Source of the DNA: Clostridium lentum
Lineage (GTDB): Bacteria > Bacillota > Clostridia > Clostridiales > Clostridiaceae
Reading direction: 5' to 3'
Length of the DNA stretch: 64,000 bases
NCBI RefSeq assembly: GCF_014287815.1
Contig: NZ_JACOOQ010000009.1
Span: 1 to 64,000, forward strand
In this document: one piece after another, positions 1 through 8,582 of the stretch
How the letters are laid out: every line of letters starts with the position of its first letter
Position numbering within the stretch: position 1 is the first letter of the stretch
Notes under the pieces: model-generated
The model's input: the letters and a program-made list of their open reading frames with translations, nothing else
Database searches by the model: none
What the model was told of the DNA's origin: nothing
Program-made: the position numbers and the translations under genes

Positions 1-71
1 TTATTTTCATATATTTTTAAGAACCCATGCCAGTGATCTTCTAGTATTATTTTTATTTTACCTTTTTTCAT
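1..71 (-). CDS. Probable transposase N-terminus (IS91-like zinc-binding type), cut by window edge
   Basis: An open frame begins at an ATG at 71 and runs off the window after 23 codons. An AGAGG ribosome binding site lies about 10 bases upstream. The peptide contains DHWHGFLKIYEN, which resembles the first helix of the zinc-binding N-terminal domain of IS91-type transposases, where a 'HW..F' motif opens the protein. This assignment rests on a short motif from memory and could be wrong. The rest of the gene lies outside the window, so intact versus decayed status cannot be judged. Confidence 0.35.
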   Translation of the reverse strand, partial: MKKGKIKIILEDHWHGFLKIYEN

Positions 72-178
72 ATGTAAAAACCTCTAATTTATAATTAATA
101 AATTTAACATATTTAAAGGCTGAATGCTAGATAACATATAACTTTCAGCCATCGAAAATTTTATACTTTCCTGTACTT

Positions 179-225
179 TAAAAAAAATAAAGACTACATT
201 AAATTATTAATTCAATGTAGTCTTT
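179..225 (-). terminator. Intrinsic terminator after the ABC ATPase gene
   Basis: A perfect 12-bp stem (AAAGACTACATT paired with AATGTAGTCTTT, 189-200 and 214-225) is followed on the minus strand by a run of T at 188-179. It sits just downstream of the stop at 233 and would end the exporter/two-component transcript. Confidence 0.85.
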
Positions 226-232
226 ATATATA

Positions 233-859
233 TTACATAGTTAACTTCTTATTCTTTAATACAAGTATAACATCTGATTTCTTAGCTAATTCCTTACTAT
301 GGGTAACAACTATTACACATTTTCCATGCTTATGTGCACTTGTTTTTAATATTTCTATAATTTCATCTTCTGTTCCACTATCTAAATTTCCTGTAGGCTC
401 ATCTGCTAATATTACTGGCGAATCTGCAACTAATGTTCTTGCAATAGCTACACGTTGTTGCTGTCCTCCTGACAATTGTAATACATTTCTATTAATTTCA
501 TCATCTTTTAATCCTAAATCATTTAATATTGATTTATCAGCTTTTGGATTAACTATTTTTAAATTTTCTAGTGGTGTCATATAATCTATTAAATTATAAT
601 TTTGAAAAATTAACGAAATATTATTTTTTCTATGTTTCTCATATCCCTTTATTTTTATATCTTCATTATTATAGAGAACTGCTCCACTTTTCGGCTCATC
701 TAATCCAGCTAATAATGATAATAATGTTGATTTTCCTGAACCTGAAACACCTAATATAGTGTAAAATTTACCTTTTTCAAATTCCATACTTACATCACTT
801 AAAACACTTTTTCCATTTTTATATGAATAATTTACTTTATTTAATGCTAAAATTGACAT
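233..859 (-). CDS. ABC transporter ATP-binding protein (MacB/LolD-type)
   Basis: This 208-residue ATPase belongs to the group that pairs with FtsX-like permeases, used for peptide or lipid export, antibiotic-peptide resistance or signalling. Walker A is GVSGSGKST (residues about 36-44), the signature is LSGGQQQR and Walker B is VILADEPTG, all intact. The start has an AGGAGGG site seven bases upstream. It lies 11 bases behind the FtsX permease and is the last gene of the locus, before a strong terminator. It is the only ATPase near two paralogous permeases (871-2229 and 7057-8412), so it probably energises both. The substrate is unknown. Confidence 0.9.
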   Translation of the reverse strand: MSILALNKVNYSYKNGKSVLSDVSMEFEKGKFYTILGVSGSGKSTLLSLLAGLDEPKSGAVLYNNEDIKIKGYEKHRKNNISLIFQNYNLIDYMTPLENLKIVNPKADKSILNDLGLKDDEINRNVLQLSGGQQQRVAIARTLVADSPVILADEPTGNLDSGTEDEIIEILKTSAHKHGKCVIVVTHSKELAKKSDVILVLKNKKLTM

Positions 860-870
860 TTATCTCCCTC

Positions 871-2229
871 CTAGCTCATTTTTGATAATATTTCTTTTGG
901 TTTTAATTTAATTATTGATGCTGATGATAGTAATACTGAAATTATTATAATACCAGTTCCTAAAATATACACATAAACTACTTCTTTAGCATCTACTTTT
1001 ACATCAATTTCACTTACAGTATGAGTTAGCAAGTTACTATTAGGATCATTTCCTAAGTTAAATCCTCCAAATCCACTTTCAACATCTTGTACAGCTTGTT
1101 TACTTGCTTGATTAACTATTGCATTACCTATATTTTGTGAAATTACCTTACTTGAAAAATATGATGCTCCGAAAGCTAATACACTTATAAGTAATAATTC
1201 AATAATATATTGTGAAATAACATTAAACTTTGATACTCCAATTGAAAGTAATATTCCAGTTTCATGAATTCTTCCTTGAATCCAAAACGCTAAAATTAAT
1301 GATAATACAACTACTCCTACTACAAATGCTCCAACTAAAATTATATTTACAATCTTACCTAAAGTATCGAATGACTTAGTTAAAGCTAAGAATGTATCTT
1401 GACTTCTTACTATTGTGTATTTATTCCAATCAGCTGAAATTTGCTTAACCTTTGGCAATACATTTTCAGCTTTATCACTTGTGTTAAATATAGCATTTGT
1501 ATACTTAATATTTCCATCAGAGTATCCATATAAAGTTTTTAAAGTGTACATATCTGATATTATAAGATTTTCTGAAAGCTCTGTTTTATGTCCTGATCTT
1601 TCAGTATTTGCACTTTCAAATATTCCTACAATTTCAAATTCATATTCATCTGGTGACATTGAAGATACATTATAATCAACATTATTTTTAGTTCCTTTTA
1701 TTTTATCTCCAACTTTTAAATTATTCTTTTCAGCTAAAGCCTTATGAATTAATACTTTGTTTTTATCACTTTCAACAATATGTCTTCCTTCTACCAGCTT
1801 AAATGATTTACTTATAAATTTAGTATCAAACTCTGTAGATGTATGACCTTCTACTGTAAAAAGTTTTTCATATTCAGAATCATCTTTATATTGAACTACA
1901 TTCTTTTCTGCATCTATATGATTAAGATTTTTAAAATCTAATGCAGCTCCTTGAATTACTCCATCATATCCTTTAATTCCATCTACCTTTGAAATTTTAT
2001 TAACCAAACTTTCTGGAACAGAATCATCCAAGTTTGATGCAAAATTAGATTGAACCTCAAATCTATTGTCTATATCTTTAATAGAATTTTCCTTTGCTAT
2101 AGTTGCAGCTTTTTTAATTGAAATCCCACTTAAAACAGCTGTTGCTATTCCAAATAATATAAATAACATAATAAGACTTTTCATTTTTTTTCTTGTTATA
2201 TATAATCTCGCTCTTTTAAATACATTCAT
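871..2229 (-). CDS. FtsX-like ABC permease
   Basis: A 452-residue FtsX/MacB-type permease. One membrane helix lies near residues 20-40, followed by a large extracytoplasmic domain (about 45-290), then three helices in the C-terminal third with the family sequence ILLSIGVSKFNVISQYI. A longer frame opens at 2259, but I place the start at 2229 because a GAGGAGG site lies just upstream and the paralogue at 7057-8412 starts at the matching residue (M-x-[VI]-FKRA). The two permeases are alike along their length, including the C-terminal LKPKEILSKMS. The ATPase follows directly. The likely role is export or envelope-stress sensing, from family knowledge only. Confidence 0.88.
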   Translation of the reverse strand: MNVFKRARLYITRKKMKSLIMLFILFGIATAVLSGISIKKAATIAKENSIKDIDNRFEVQSNFASNLDDSVPESLVNKISKVDGIKGYDGVIQGAALDFKNLNHIDAEKNVVQYKDDSEYEKLFTVEGHTSTEFDTKFISKSFKLVEGRHIVESDKNKVLIHKALAEKNNLKVGDKIKGTKNNVDYNVSSMSPDEYEFEIVGIFESANTERSGHKTELSENLIISDMYTLKTLYGYSDGNIKYTNAIFNTSDKAENVLPKVKQISADWNKYTIVRSQDTFLALTKSFDTLGKIVNIILVGAFVVGVVVLSLILAFWIQGRIHETGILLSIGVSKFNVISQYIIELLLISVLAFGASYFSSKVISQNIGNAIVNQASKQAVQDVESGFGGFNLGNDPNSNLLTHTVSEIDVKVDAKEVVYVYILGTGIIIISVLLSSASIIKLKPKEILSKMS

Positions 2230-2339
2230 TGTTTTTTCCTCCTCACTTAACTTAATCACATTTTATCAATGTAATATGAAATATTTATGAAATTAAATAA
2301 CAATGTATATATATTTTTTAGTGCGACAGCTCTTTTTAC

Positions 2340-3818
2340 TTAAATAATATTTTTATTATTAAAATCTATTTCAAATTTCATTCCATTTTTAATTGGTTTA
2401 AATGAATAAGTTAATTTGGTAGTTGTCAATATTTGCTGAACTATATATAATCCTAATCCATTTCCACCACTACTCTTATTTCTATCAAACTCAACTCTAT
2501 AAAATGCTTCAAAAATATGTTCTAAATGCTCATTAGAAATAGGTGTACAGTCATTTTCTATAATAAGTTTATTATTTTTTATATAAATTCTTATTTCTTT
2601 TCCTTCATCAGTATAATTTACTGCATTAGAAATAATATTAGAAATAGCTTTTGTAAATAATTTTTCATCTATACTAATATTAAAAGAATCTTCTAAATTA
2701 ATATTAATATTAATTTGTCTTGATTTAGCTATTAATTTATATGTATCTACTATTTCATTTACTATTTGTGATAAATCTATTATCTTTTCATTTTTATTAT
2801 CTAGAGTATTAAGCCTTGAAGTATCTAAAATTTCTTGTACCATCTTACTTAATTGATTTACTACTTCCTTACATTTTTCTAAATATATATCATGATTTTT
2901 ATACTTTCCAACACCAAGTATCATATTCTCAAGCATTATATGCATACTCATTAACGGTGTTTTAAGTTCATGTGATGCACTTCTTAAAAAATCCACTTTA
3001 ATTTTTTCAGATTTACTTACATTTTCTATTTCCTCTTCTAATGATAGAATTGTATTTAATAAATTTTCATATAAATTATTTATGTTATATGCTAATATAC
3101 CTATTTCATCTTCCGTTTCTACTTTGCAAAAAGCTCTCTTATTTAAGTTTTCCATTTCTTTTGTAACATCACAAATTTCTTTTATTGGAGTTGTAATTTT
3201 TTTAGAATATATATATGATGCTATTAATGCTATAAATAAGCTTACTAAAATAGAGTATGGTAATATTTTTAATATAACGTCTCTAGTTTCTGTAAATGCC
3301 TCTAAATCCATGGCCATTTGTATATTACCATTTATATCATTTATTGTCTTAAAGCTTTTACTTTTTATTATTGATGAATTATTTATATTAATATATTGAT
3401 TAAAATCCTCTTCACTTTTAGAACCTGTGATACCTTCTTCATAATCTTTTATAATACTATCACTTTTTATATCTGGAAGTACTATTGTTTCATCACTAAC
3501 TGAATTTTGATCTAAATATATATCAACATCTTCATGTCCTTGAAAAGTTTTCTTTTCTTCATTTAATGTTAATGAAATTTTAATATTATACTTTTCTGAA
3601 AAATTTTCAGCTAATTTAAATGACTTTTCTATATCAGCATCAACTTTATTTATTTCTTTAATTAAATCTTCAATAATATTATCGCTTTCTTTTTCTTTAT
3701 TACTTATGTATACCTTTGGCAATCCTAAGTATATTAAAATATGTGAAATTATAATTATCATACTTATTAAAGCCATTGTAAATATGTATGTCTTTGAAAA
3801 TAATTTTAATTTTTTCAT
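2340..3818 (-). CDS. Sensor histidine kinase (HAMP, HisKA, HATPase)
   Basis: A 492-residue membrane sensor kinase. A first membrane helix (about 12-33) and a second (about 185-208) bracket a 150-residue extracellular domain rich in Asp, Glu and Lys. A HAMP region follows, then the phosphoacceptor box SASHELKTPL and the ATP-binding N, G1 and G2 motifs (NIISNAVNYTD, GLGLYIVQQIL). Its start overlaps the stop of the response regulator at 3818 (TAATG), implying translational coupling. It probably phosphorylates that regulator. Being next to the FtsX exporter suggests it senses the exporter's substrate or an envelope signal; the sequence does not show which. Confidence 0.9.
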   Translation of the reverse strand: MKKLKLFSKTYIFTMALISMIIIISHILIYLGLPKVYISNKEKESDNIIEDLIKEINKVDADIEKSFKLAENFSEKYNIKISLTLNEEKKTFQGHEDVDIYLDQNSVSDETIVLPDIKSDSIIKDYEEGITGSKSEEDFNQYININNSSIIKSKSFKTINDINGNIQMAMDLEAFTETRDVILKILPYSILVSLFIALIASYIYSKKITTPIKEICDVTKEMENLNKRAFCKVETEDEIGILAYNINNLYENLLNTILSLEEEIENVSKSEKIKVDFLRSASHELKTPLMSMHIMLENMILGVGKYKNHDIYLEKCKEVVNQLSKMVQEILDTSRLNTLDNKNEKIIDLSQIVNEIVDTYKLIAKSRQINININLEDSFNISIDEKLFTKAISNIISNAVNYTDEGKEIRIYIKNNKLIIENDCTPISNEHLEHIFEAFYRVEFDRNKSSGGNGLGLYIVQQILTTTKLTYSFKPIKNGMKFEIDFNNKNII

Positions 3819-4483
3819 TACATCTCCTCAAATTTATATCCAATTCCTTTAACTGTTATTATACAATCCAACTCTAATTTTTTTCTAATATTTTTAATAT
3901 ATACATCAATTACCCTATCATTTGGTGATTCTTCAATATTCCATATATTATCTAATATTTGAGTTCTTGTTAAAACTTTTCCACTATATTTTAATAATAA
4001 TTCCAATAATTTTATTTCTTTAGGTTTTAAATCTATATTGTTACCGTTCTTTTTTGCTGAATATCCTTCAAAATCAATTTCAATATCTTTATAATACCAT
4101 TTTTTACTTTCATCATCTTTTAATCTTCTTCTAAGTAAAGCTTCTATTCTTTTATGTAGCAATATTATTGAAAATGGTTTTGTAATATAGTCATCTGCTT
4201 TTTCATCAAAACTCATAATTTGAGTATAATCATCACTCATTGCGGTTAGCATAATTACAGGAACATTACTTTCTTCTCTAATTTTATTTAACACAATAAA
4301 TCCATTGGCTTTTGGTAACATTATATCTAAAATTACTAAATCAAATTTATTTTTATTAAATATTTCTATTGCTTGCATTCCATCTTCAGCACTTATAACA
4401 TTGTAACCAACTTCTGATAAGTATTCACTTACCCCTTCTCTTATATCCACTTCATCTTCAACTATTAATATATTAACTTTCAA
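3818..4483 (-). CDS. OmpR-family response regulator
   Basis: A 221-residue two-domain regulator. The receiver domain has the acidic pair in IVEDE, the phosphoacceptor Asp in DLVILDIMLPKANG and the conserved Lys in YITKPF. The C-terminal winged helix carries the typical DRVIDVYIKNIRKKL recognition region and ends GIGYKFEEM. The start appears to be TTG, with GAGGTG upstream. It is coupled to the kinase at 2340-3818 and lies 39 bases after the kinase at 4523-5668, so two complete systems sit in tandem in one probable transcript. Confidence 0.92.
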   Translation of the reverse strand: MKVNILIVEDEVDIREGVSEYLSEVGYNVISAEDGMQAIEIFNKNKFDLVILDIMLPKANGFIVLNKIREESNVPVIMLTAMSDDYTQIMSFDEKADDYITKPFSIILLHKRIEALLRRRLKDDESKKWYYKDIEIDFEGYSAKKNGNNIDLKPKEIKLLELLLKYSGKVLTRTQILDNIWNIEESPNDRVIDVYIKNIRKKLELDCIITVKGIGYKFEEM

Positions 4484-4522
4484 ATTTCTTCACCTCATAA
4501 AATATAATTATTAAAGTTTAAT

Positions 4523-5668
4523 TTATGATATATATGGCAAAATTAAATTAAATTCTGTTCCTTCATTTAGTTTACTTTTTACTTTAATTTCCCCACCATG
4601 AAGTTTTATAACTGATTGAGTTAATGATAATCCTAGTCCAACTCCATTATCTGAATATGTATTAATTCCTTCACATCTATAAAAAGGTTTAAAAATTTCT
4701 TCATACTCCTCTTCTTTTATACCTTTTCCAGTATCTATAATCTTTACTTTAATAATATTATAATCCTCACTACATAATATATTTACAGTTCCATTAATTT
4801 TGTTATATTTAATAGCATTTTCAATTACATTATAAAATGCTCTATATAACATAATTTCATTTCCCTTTATTTTACTCTTTATATTATTTGTATTTAATTT
4901 TAATTGTATATTTTTTTTATCAGCAATAATATCCAAGTCATCTACTATATCTTCTAATATTTCACTTATACTAACACTTTCATTTAAAGGTGCATTCTCT
5001 TGCTTTATTATATCTAACATTGTTTCTATTATTAAGTTCATCTTTAATATTGATTTTTCTACAATTGCTAATGTTTTATCATATTCTTCTATGCTTTTAC
5101 AATTGCTTCTTTTTAAAACATCTATATTAGTTTTAATCACAGCTAATGGCGTTTTTAATTCATGGGCCACGCTAGAATTAAATCTCTTTTGGGATGTAAA
5201 AGCATTTTCTAATTTTGCTATCATTTTATTAAAAGAAATTGTAAGTTCCTTAATTTCATCATTAGGGCCTTTAACACTTAAGTTAGAAGTTAAATTATCC
5301 TCATTTATTTTTTTTATATTTTTATTTAATTCCACAATTGGAATTAAAGCATTATTTACTACAAAATAAGTGCACATACCTCCAATTATTACTACTAAAA
5401 TAAATGTTGTTATTGAAAGCCAGTAAATTCTTGATGTTGTTTCCTCTATAGCAGATTCTATTGATATATTATCAATTTCAGCTTTAAAATCACTATTTAA
5501 ATCTATTTTAACATCTCCTGTATTTGAATTAATTACTCCTTTTAACTGTGGAACTGTATGCCTTACATCATAATTAATACTAAAAACAAGAATTCCACTA
5601 GTTATTGTCATTATTAATATAGTAAATAATGTAAGCTTCCATTTTAATTTTATCTTTATATTATTCAC
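4523..5668 (-). CDS. Sensor histidine kinase
   Basis: About 381 residues. Two membrane helices (near 12-32 and 88-110) flank a short 55-residue external segment, much smaller than in the neighbouring kinase at 2340-3818. HAMP, the phosphoacceptor box SVAHELKTPLAVIK and the ATPase motifs (NVIENAIKYN, DTGKGI, GVGLGLSLTQSV) are intact. The frame is open from 5683, but I choose the GTG at 5668 because GGAGGAG lies eight bases before it. The gene overlaps the end of its regulator (5661-6344) by eight bases. The small sensor domain may detect signals within or near the membrane, as in antimicrobial-peptide sensors; that is inference. Confidence 0.87.
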   Translation of the reverse strand: MNNIKIKLKWKLTLFTILIMTITSGILVFSINYDVRHTVPQLKGVINSNTGDVKIDLNSDFKAEIDNISIESAIEETTSRIYWLSITTFILVVIIGGMCTYFVVNNALIPIVELNKNIKKINEDNLTSNLSVKGPNDEIKELTISFNKMIAKLENAFTSQKRFNSSVAHELKTPLAVIKTNIDVLKRSNCKSIEEYDKTLAIVEKSILKMNLIIETMLDIIKQENAPLNESVSISEILEDIVDDLDIIADKKNIQLKLNTNNIKSKIKGNEIMLYRAFYNVIENAIKYNKINGTVNILCSEDYNIIKVKIIDTGKGIKEEEYEEIFKPFYRCEGINTYSDNGVGLGLSLTQSVIKLHGGEIKVKSKLNEGTEFNLILPYIS

Positions 5669-6344
5669 TAGTGTCTCCTCCAAATAAATATCCTACTCCC
5701 TTAATAGTTTTAATCATATTTTCATTGCCACTAACAGCTGTTAATTTTTTTCTAAGAGAATATACATGAACTCTTATTACTGTTGTGAAAGGATCTGCAT
5801 TTTCATCCCAAACATGATTTATTAATTCTTCTGAGCTTATAATTTTATCTTTATTTTGAACTAAATATTTTAAAAGTGAATATTCTTTTAGTGTTAAATT
5901 AATAGCTTCATCATCATATGTAACCTTATGTTTCGATAAATCTATGGATAATTTTCCTTCATTTATAATTGAAGGTTTACTGGCAAATTCTCTTCTTAGA
6001 AGAGCTCTTATCCTTGCTGTTAACTCCAAAAAATCAAATGGCTTCACTAAATAATCATTAGCCCCTAAATCTAAACCTTTTATTCTATCTTCAATTTCTC
6101 TATTTGCGGATACAATTATCACTCTTGTATTTATATCACTTTCTCTAAGTTTTTCTAATATATAAAATCCGTCTACACCTGGAAGATTTATATCTAAAAC
6201 TAATAAATCATATGTGTTCACACTTAAAAATTCTAAAGCCTCTTCTCCATCAATTGCTACATCAACTGCATAACCTTCATTTTTTAACCCTCTCTGTAAA
6301 GCATGTACTATATCAGCTTCATCTTCTACAATTAATAATCTCAT
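5661..6344 (-). CDS. OmpR-family response regulator
   Basis: A 227-residue regulator with a receiver domain (IVEDEAD, phosphoacceptor in DLLVLDINLPGVDG, Lys in YLVKPFDF) and a winged-helix DNA-binding domain (TVIRVHVYSLRKKL, then GVGYLFGG). AGGAG lies upstream of the ATG. It overlaps the kinase at 4523-5668, its evident partner. It is the first gene after a hairpin terminator at 6374-6405, so it probably has its own promoter or is reached by read-through. Confidence 0.92.
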   Translation of the reverse strand: MRLLIVEDEADIVHALQRGLKNEGYAVDVAIDGEEALEFLSVNTYDLLVLDINLPGVDGFYILEKLRESDINTRVIIVSANREIEDRIKGLDLGANDYLVKPFDFLELTARIRALLRREFASKPSIINEGKLSIDLSKHKVTYDDEAINLTLKEYSLLKYLVQNKDKIISSEELINHVWDENADPFTTVIRVHVYSLRKKLTAVSGNENMIKTIKGVGYLFGGDTSE

Positions 6345-6373
6345 AACATAATTTCTCCTATTTTATTTAATAA

Positions 6374-6405
6374 AATAACTCCATATCATTCGATATGGAG
6401 TTATT
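6374..6405 (-). terminator. Hairpin terminator between the small exported protein gene and the first response regulator
   Basis: A perfect 14-bp stem, AATAACTCCATATC with its complement, has a 4-base loop. The minus-strand 3' side reads TTATTTTATT. It separates the gene at 6482-6886 from the two-component genes, perhaps only partly. Confidence 0.75.
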
Positions 6406-6481
6406 TATTAATTATAATATAAAAATTATAATTATACTACAGGGGTTTTTAATATTATTATAAATATTTTTATTTTTTTGT

Positions 6482-6886
6482 TTATTCAAAGCCAGCAGCT
6501 TTTACTTCTTCTCTAAATTTTTCATCAAATCCAGTTATATCTACCTTTTGTCCATTAACTGTTAATCCTAATCCATTTTTTAAATTTGCTAAATCTTCTT
6601 CACTTAATTCAAAAGAAATATCCTCATCACTTCCTTCATTGCTATATGAACTACTACTTGAGTTATTATAAGAATTATTATATTTATTGCTATATGAATT
6701 ACTATACGAATTACTATTTGCAATTTCTTTATCAACATTATTCTGTGTATTTCCATTACTGCTATATGAACTTGTAGTTTTATTATTTGCTTTGCTTACT
6801 TCTTTATTACTTGCTCTACCTCCTACAAAGCCTAGTAATCCTACTATTGCTAATGATACTACTCCAAATATTACTGATCTTTTCAT
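6482..6886 (-). CDS. Small exported or membrane-anchored protein with Ser/Asn/Tyr-rich middle
   Basis: A 134-residue protein of no family I recognise. A hydrophobic helix at residues 5-24 follows a short basic start (MKRSVIFG) and looks like a signal peptide or membrane anchor with no lipobox. Residues about 30-85 are a low-complexity stretch built of SYSN, NSYNN and similar units. The C-terminal 45 residues are ordinary and acidic (FELSEEDLANLKNGLGLTVN). GGAAGG precedes the ATG. It lies between an FtsX permease and two two-component systems, so it could be an exporter accessory, a substrate or a sensed ligand. No function can be read directly. Confidence 0.75.
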   Translation of the reverse strand: MKRSVIFGVVSLAIVGLLGFVGGRASNKEVSKANNKTTSSYSSNGNTQNNVDKEIANSNSYSNSYSNKYNNSYNNSSSSSYSNEGSDEDISFELSEEDLANLKNGLGLTVNGQKVDITGFDEKFREEVKAAGFE

Positions 6887-7056
6887 AATTTATCATCCTT
6901 CCTTACTCAAAAACTTTTCTGATAACTTAACTCTTTTAATACTTTTAAACTGTCTTGTTTTTTTAGTTATCCTTTCTATGTTTTTATGATAACAAATCCA
7001 ATGTAAAATCATTGTTAATTTTAAAAGAAATTATAATTTTTTAAATTTAATATTTA

Positions 7057-8412
7057 CTAACTCATTTTTGATAATATTTCCTTTGGTTTTAATCTAATTA
7101 TTGACACAGAAGATAATAATACTGAAATAATTATAATTCCACTTCCTATAACATATACATAAATTAATTCTTTAAATTCTACCTTTACATCAATCTCATC
7201 TATAGTACGCGTTGCTAAAGACGAATTAGAATCATTTCCTATATTATTTCCTCCAAAACCATTTTGCACTTCTTGCACTGCTTGTTTACTAGCTTGATTA
7301 ATTATTGCATTCCCTATATTTTGTGAAATTGCTTTACTTGAAAAATAAGATGATCCAAAAGCTATTAAACTTATGATTAATAATTCAATAATATATTGAG
7401 ATATAATATTAAATTTTGATACGCCAATAGAAAGTAATATTCCTGTTTCATGAATTCTTCCTTGAATCCAGAATATTAAAACTAATGAAAGTACTAATAC
7501 TCCTGCAATAATAGCTCCAATTAAAACAATATTTATAATTTTATCTAAAACCTCAAATGTCTTACTTAAAGCTAAAAAAGTATCTTCACTTTTTTCTATT
7601 GTATACTTGCTCCAATCTTCAGAAATCTTCTTAACTTGTGATATTACATCTTCTACATTACTACTTGTGTTAAATACAGCATTTGTATATTGAATATTTC
7701 CATCTGAGTAACTATATAACGCTTTCAAAGTATTAATGTCTGATATTATAAGATTTTCTGGAATTTCTAATTTACTTCCTACACTCTCATCATTTTCACT
7801 TTCAAAAATACCTACAATCTCAAGTTCATATTCATTTTTAGAAATACTTGTTGCTTTATAATCTAATGTACTCTTAGTTGCTTTTAATATATCTCCAACT
7901 TTTAAGTTATTTTTCTCAGCTAGGGACTTATGTATTAATACTTTTCCATTATCTGTACTAACAATATGTCTTCCTTCAACTAATTTAAGTGATTTACTTA
8001 CAAACTTAGTATCAAGTTCTGTAGAAACATGTCCCTCTACAGAAAAAAGATTATTATATCTTTCATCTTTATATTGAATTGTACTTTTTTTAGGCTCTAC
8101 ATAATCAAGTTCCTTAAAATCTAAACCTGCACCTTGAATCATTCCATCATAGCTTTTTATACCATTTACATTTAAAATTTTATTTATCAAACTTTCAGGA
8201 ACTGTTCCATCAAAATTTGTTCCAAGATTAGCTTTAACTTCAAATTTATTAGCTATCTGGCTACTTAAATCTTGTTTAGTTAAATTTGTTGCCTTTTTAA
8301 TTGAAATACCACTTAAAACTGCAGTTGCCATACCAAATAATATTAATAACATAATAATACTTTTTACTTTTTTTCTTGTTATATATAATATTGCCCTTTT
8401 AAATATACTCAT
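7057..8412 (-). CDS. FtsX-like ABC permease, paralogue of 871-2229
   Basis: 451 residues with the same plan as the permease at 871-2229: an N-terminal helix, an extracytoplasmic domain and three C-terminal helices. Blocks such as SGISIKKAT, LVEGRHIV and SIGVSKFN are shared almost unchanged, so the pair arose by duplication. AGGAGGAATAC precedes the ATG. No ATPase adjoins it. FtsX-type exporters work as permease dimers, so it may form a heterodimer with the other permease, or an alternative homodimer using the ATPase at 233-859. The small exported protein follows it downstream. Confidence 0.88.
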   Translation of the reverse strand: MSIFKRAILYITRKKVKSIIMLLILFGMATAVLSGISIKKATNLTKQDLSSQIANKFEVKANLGTNFDGTVPESLINKILNVNGIKSYDGMIQGAGLDFKELDYVEPKKSTIQYKDERYNNLFSVEGHVSTELDTKFVSKSLKLVEGRHIVSTDNGKVLIHKSLAEKNNLKVGDILKATKSTLDYKATSISKNEYELEIVGIFESENDESVGSKLEIPENLIISDINTLKALYSYSDGNIQYTNAVFNTSSNVEDVISQVKKISEDWSKYTIEKSEDTFLALSKTFEVLDKIINIVLIGAIIAGVLVLSLVLIFWIQGRIHETGILLSIGVSKFNIISQYIIELLIISLIAFGSSYFSSKAISQNIGNAIINQASKQAVQEVQNGFGGNNIGNDSNSSLATRTIDEIDVKVEFKELIYVYVIGSGIIIISVLLSSVSIIRLKPKEILSKMS

Positions 8413-8516
8413 ATTGTATTCCTCCTAGATTAATTACTTCAAGAATATTATATATATTAAATATGAAATATTTATGAAATATACAATTTATTTTTACTTT
8501 ATTTTTTATAAAAAAT

Positions 8517-8546
8517 GATAAGGTCTATATTTTAATAAACCTTATC
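8517..8546 (-). terminator. Terminator after the LPXTG surface-protein gene
   Basis: The stem GATAAGGT/ACCTTATC has a 14-base AT loop and is followed on the minus strand by ATTTTTTATAAAAA. It stands 37 bases after the stop at 8583. Confidence 0.75.
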
Positions 8547-8582
8547 ACCTTTAATATATTTTATTAGATTCTCAAAATAAAT

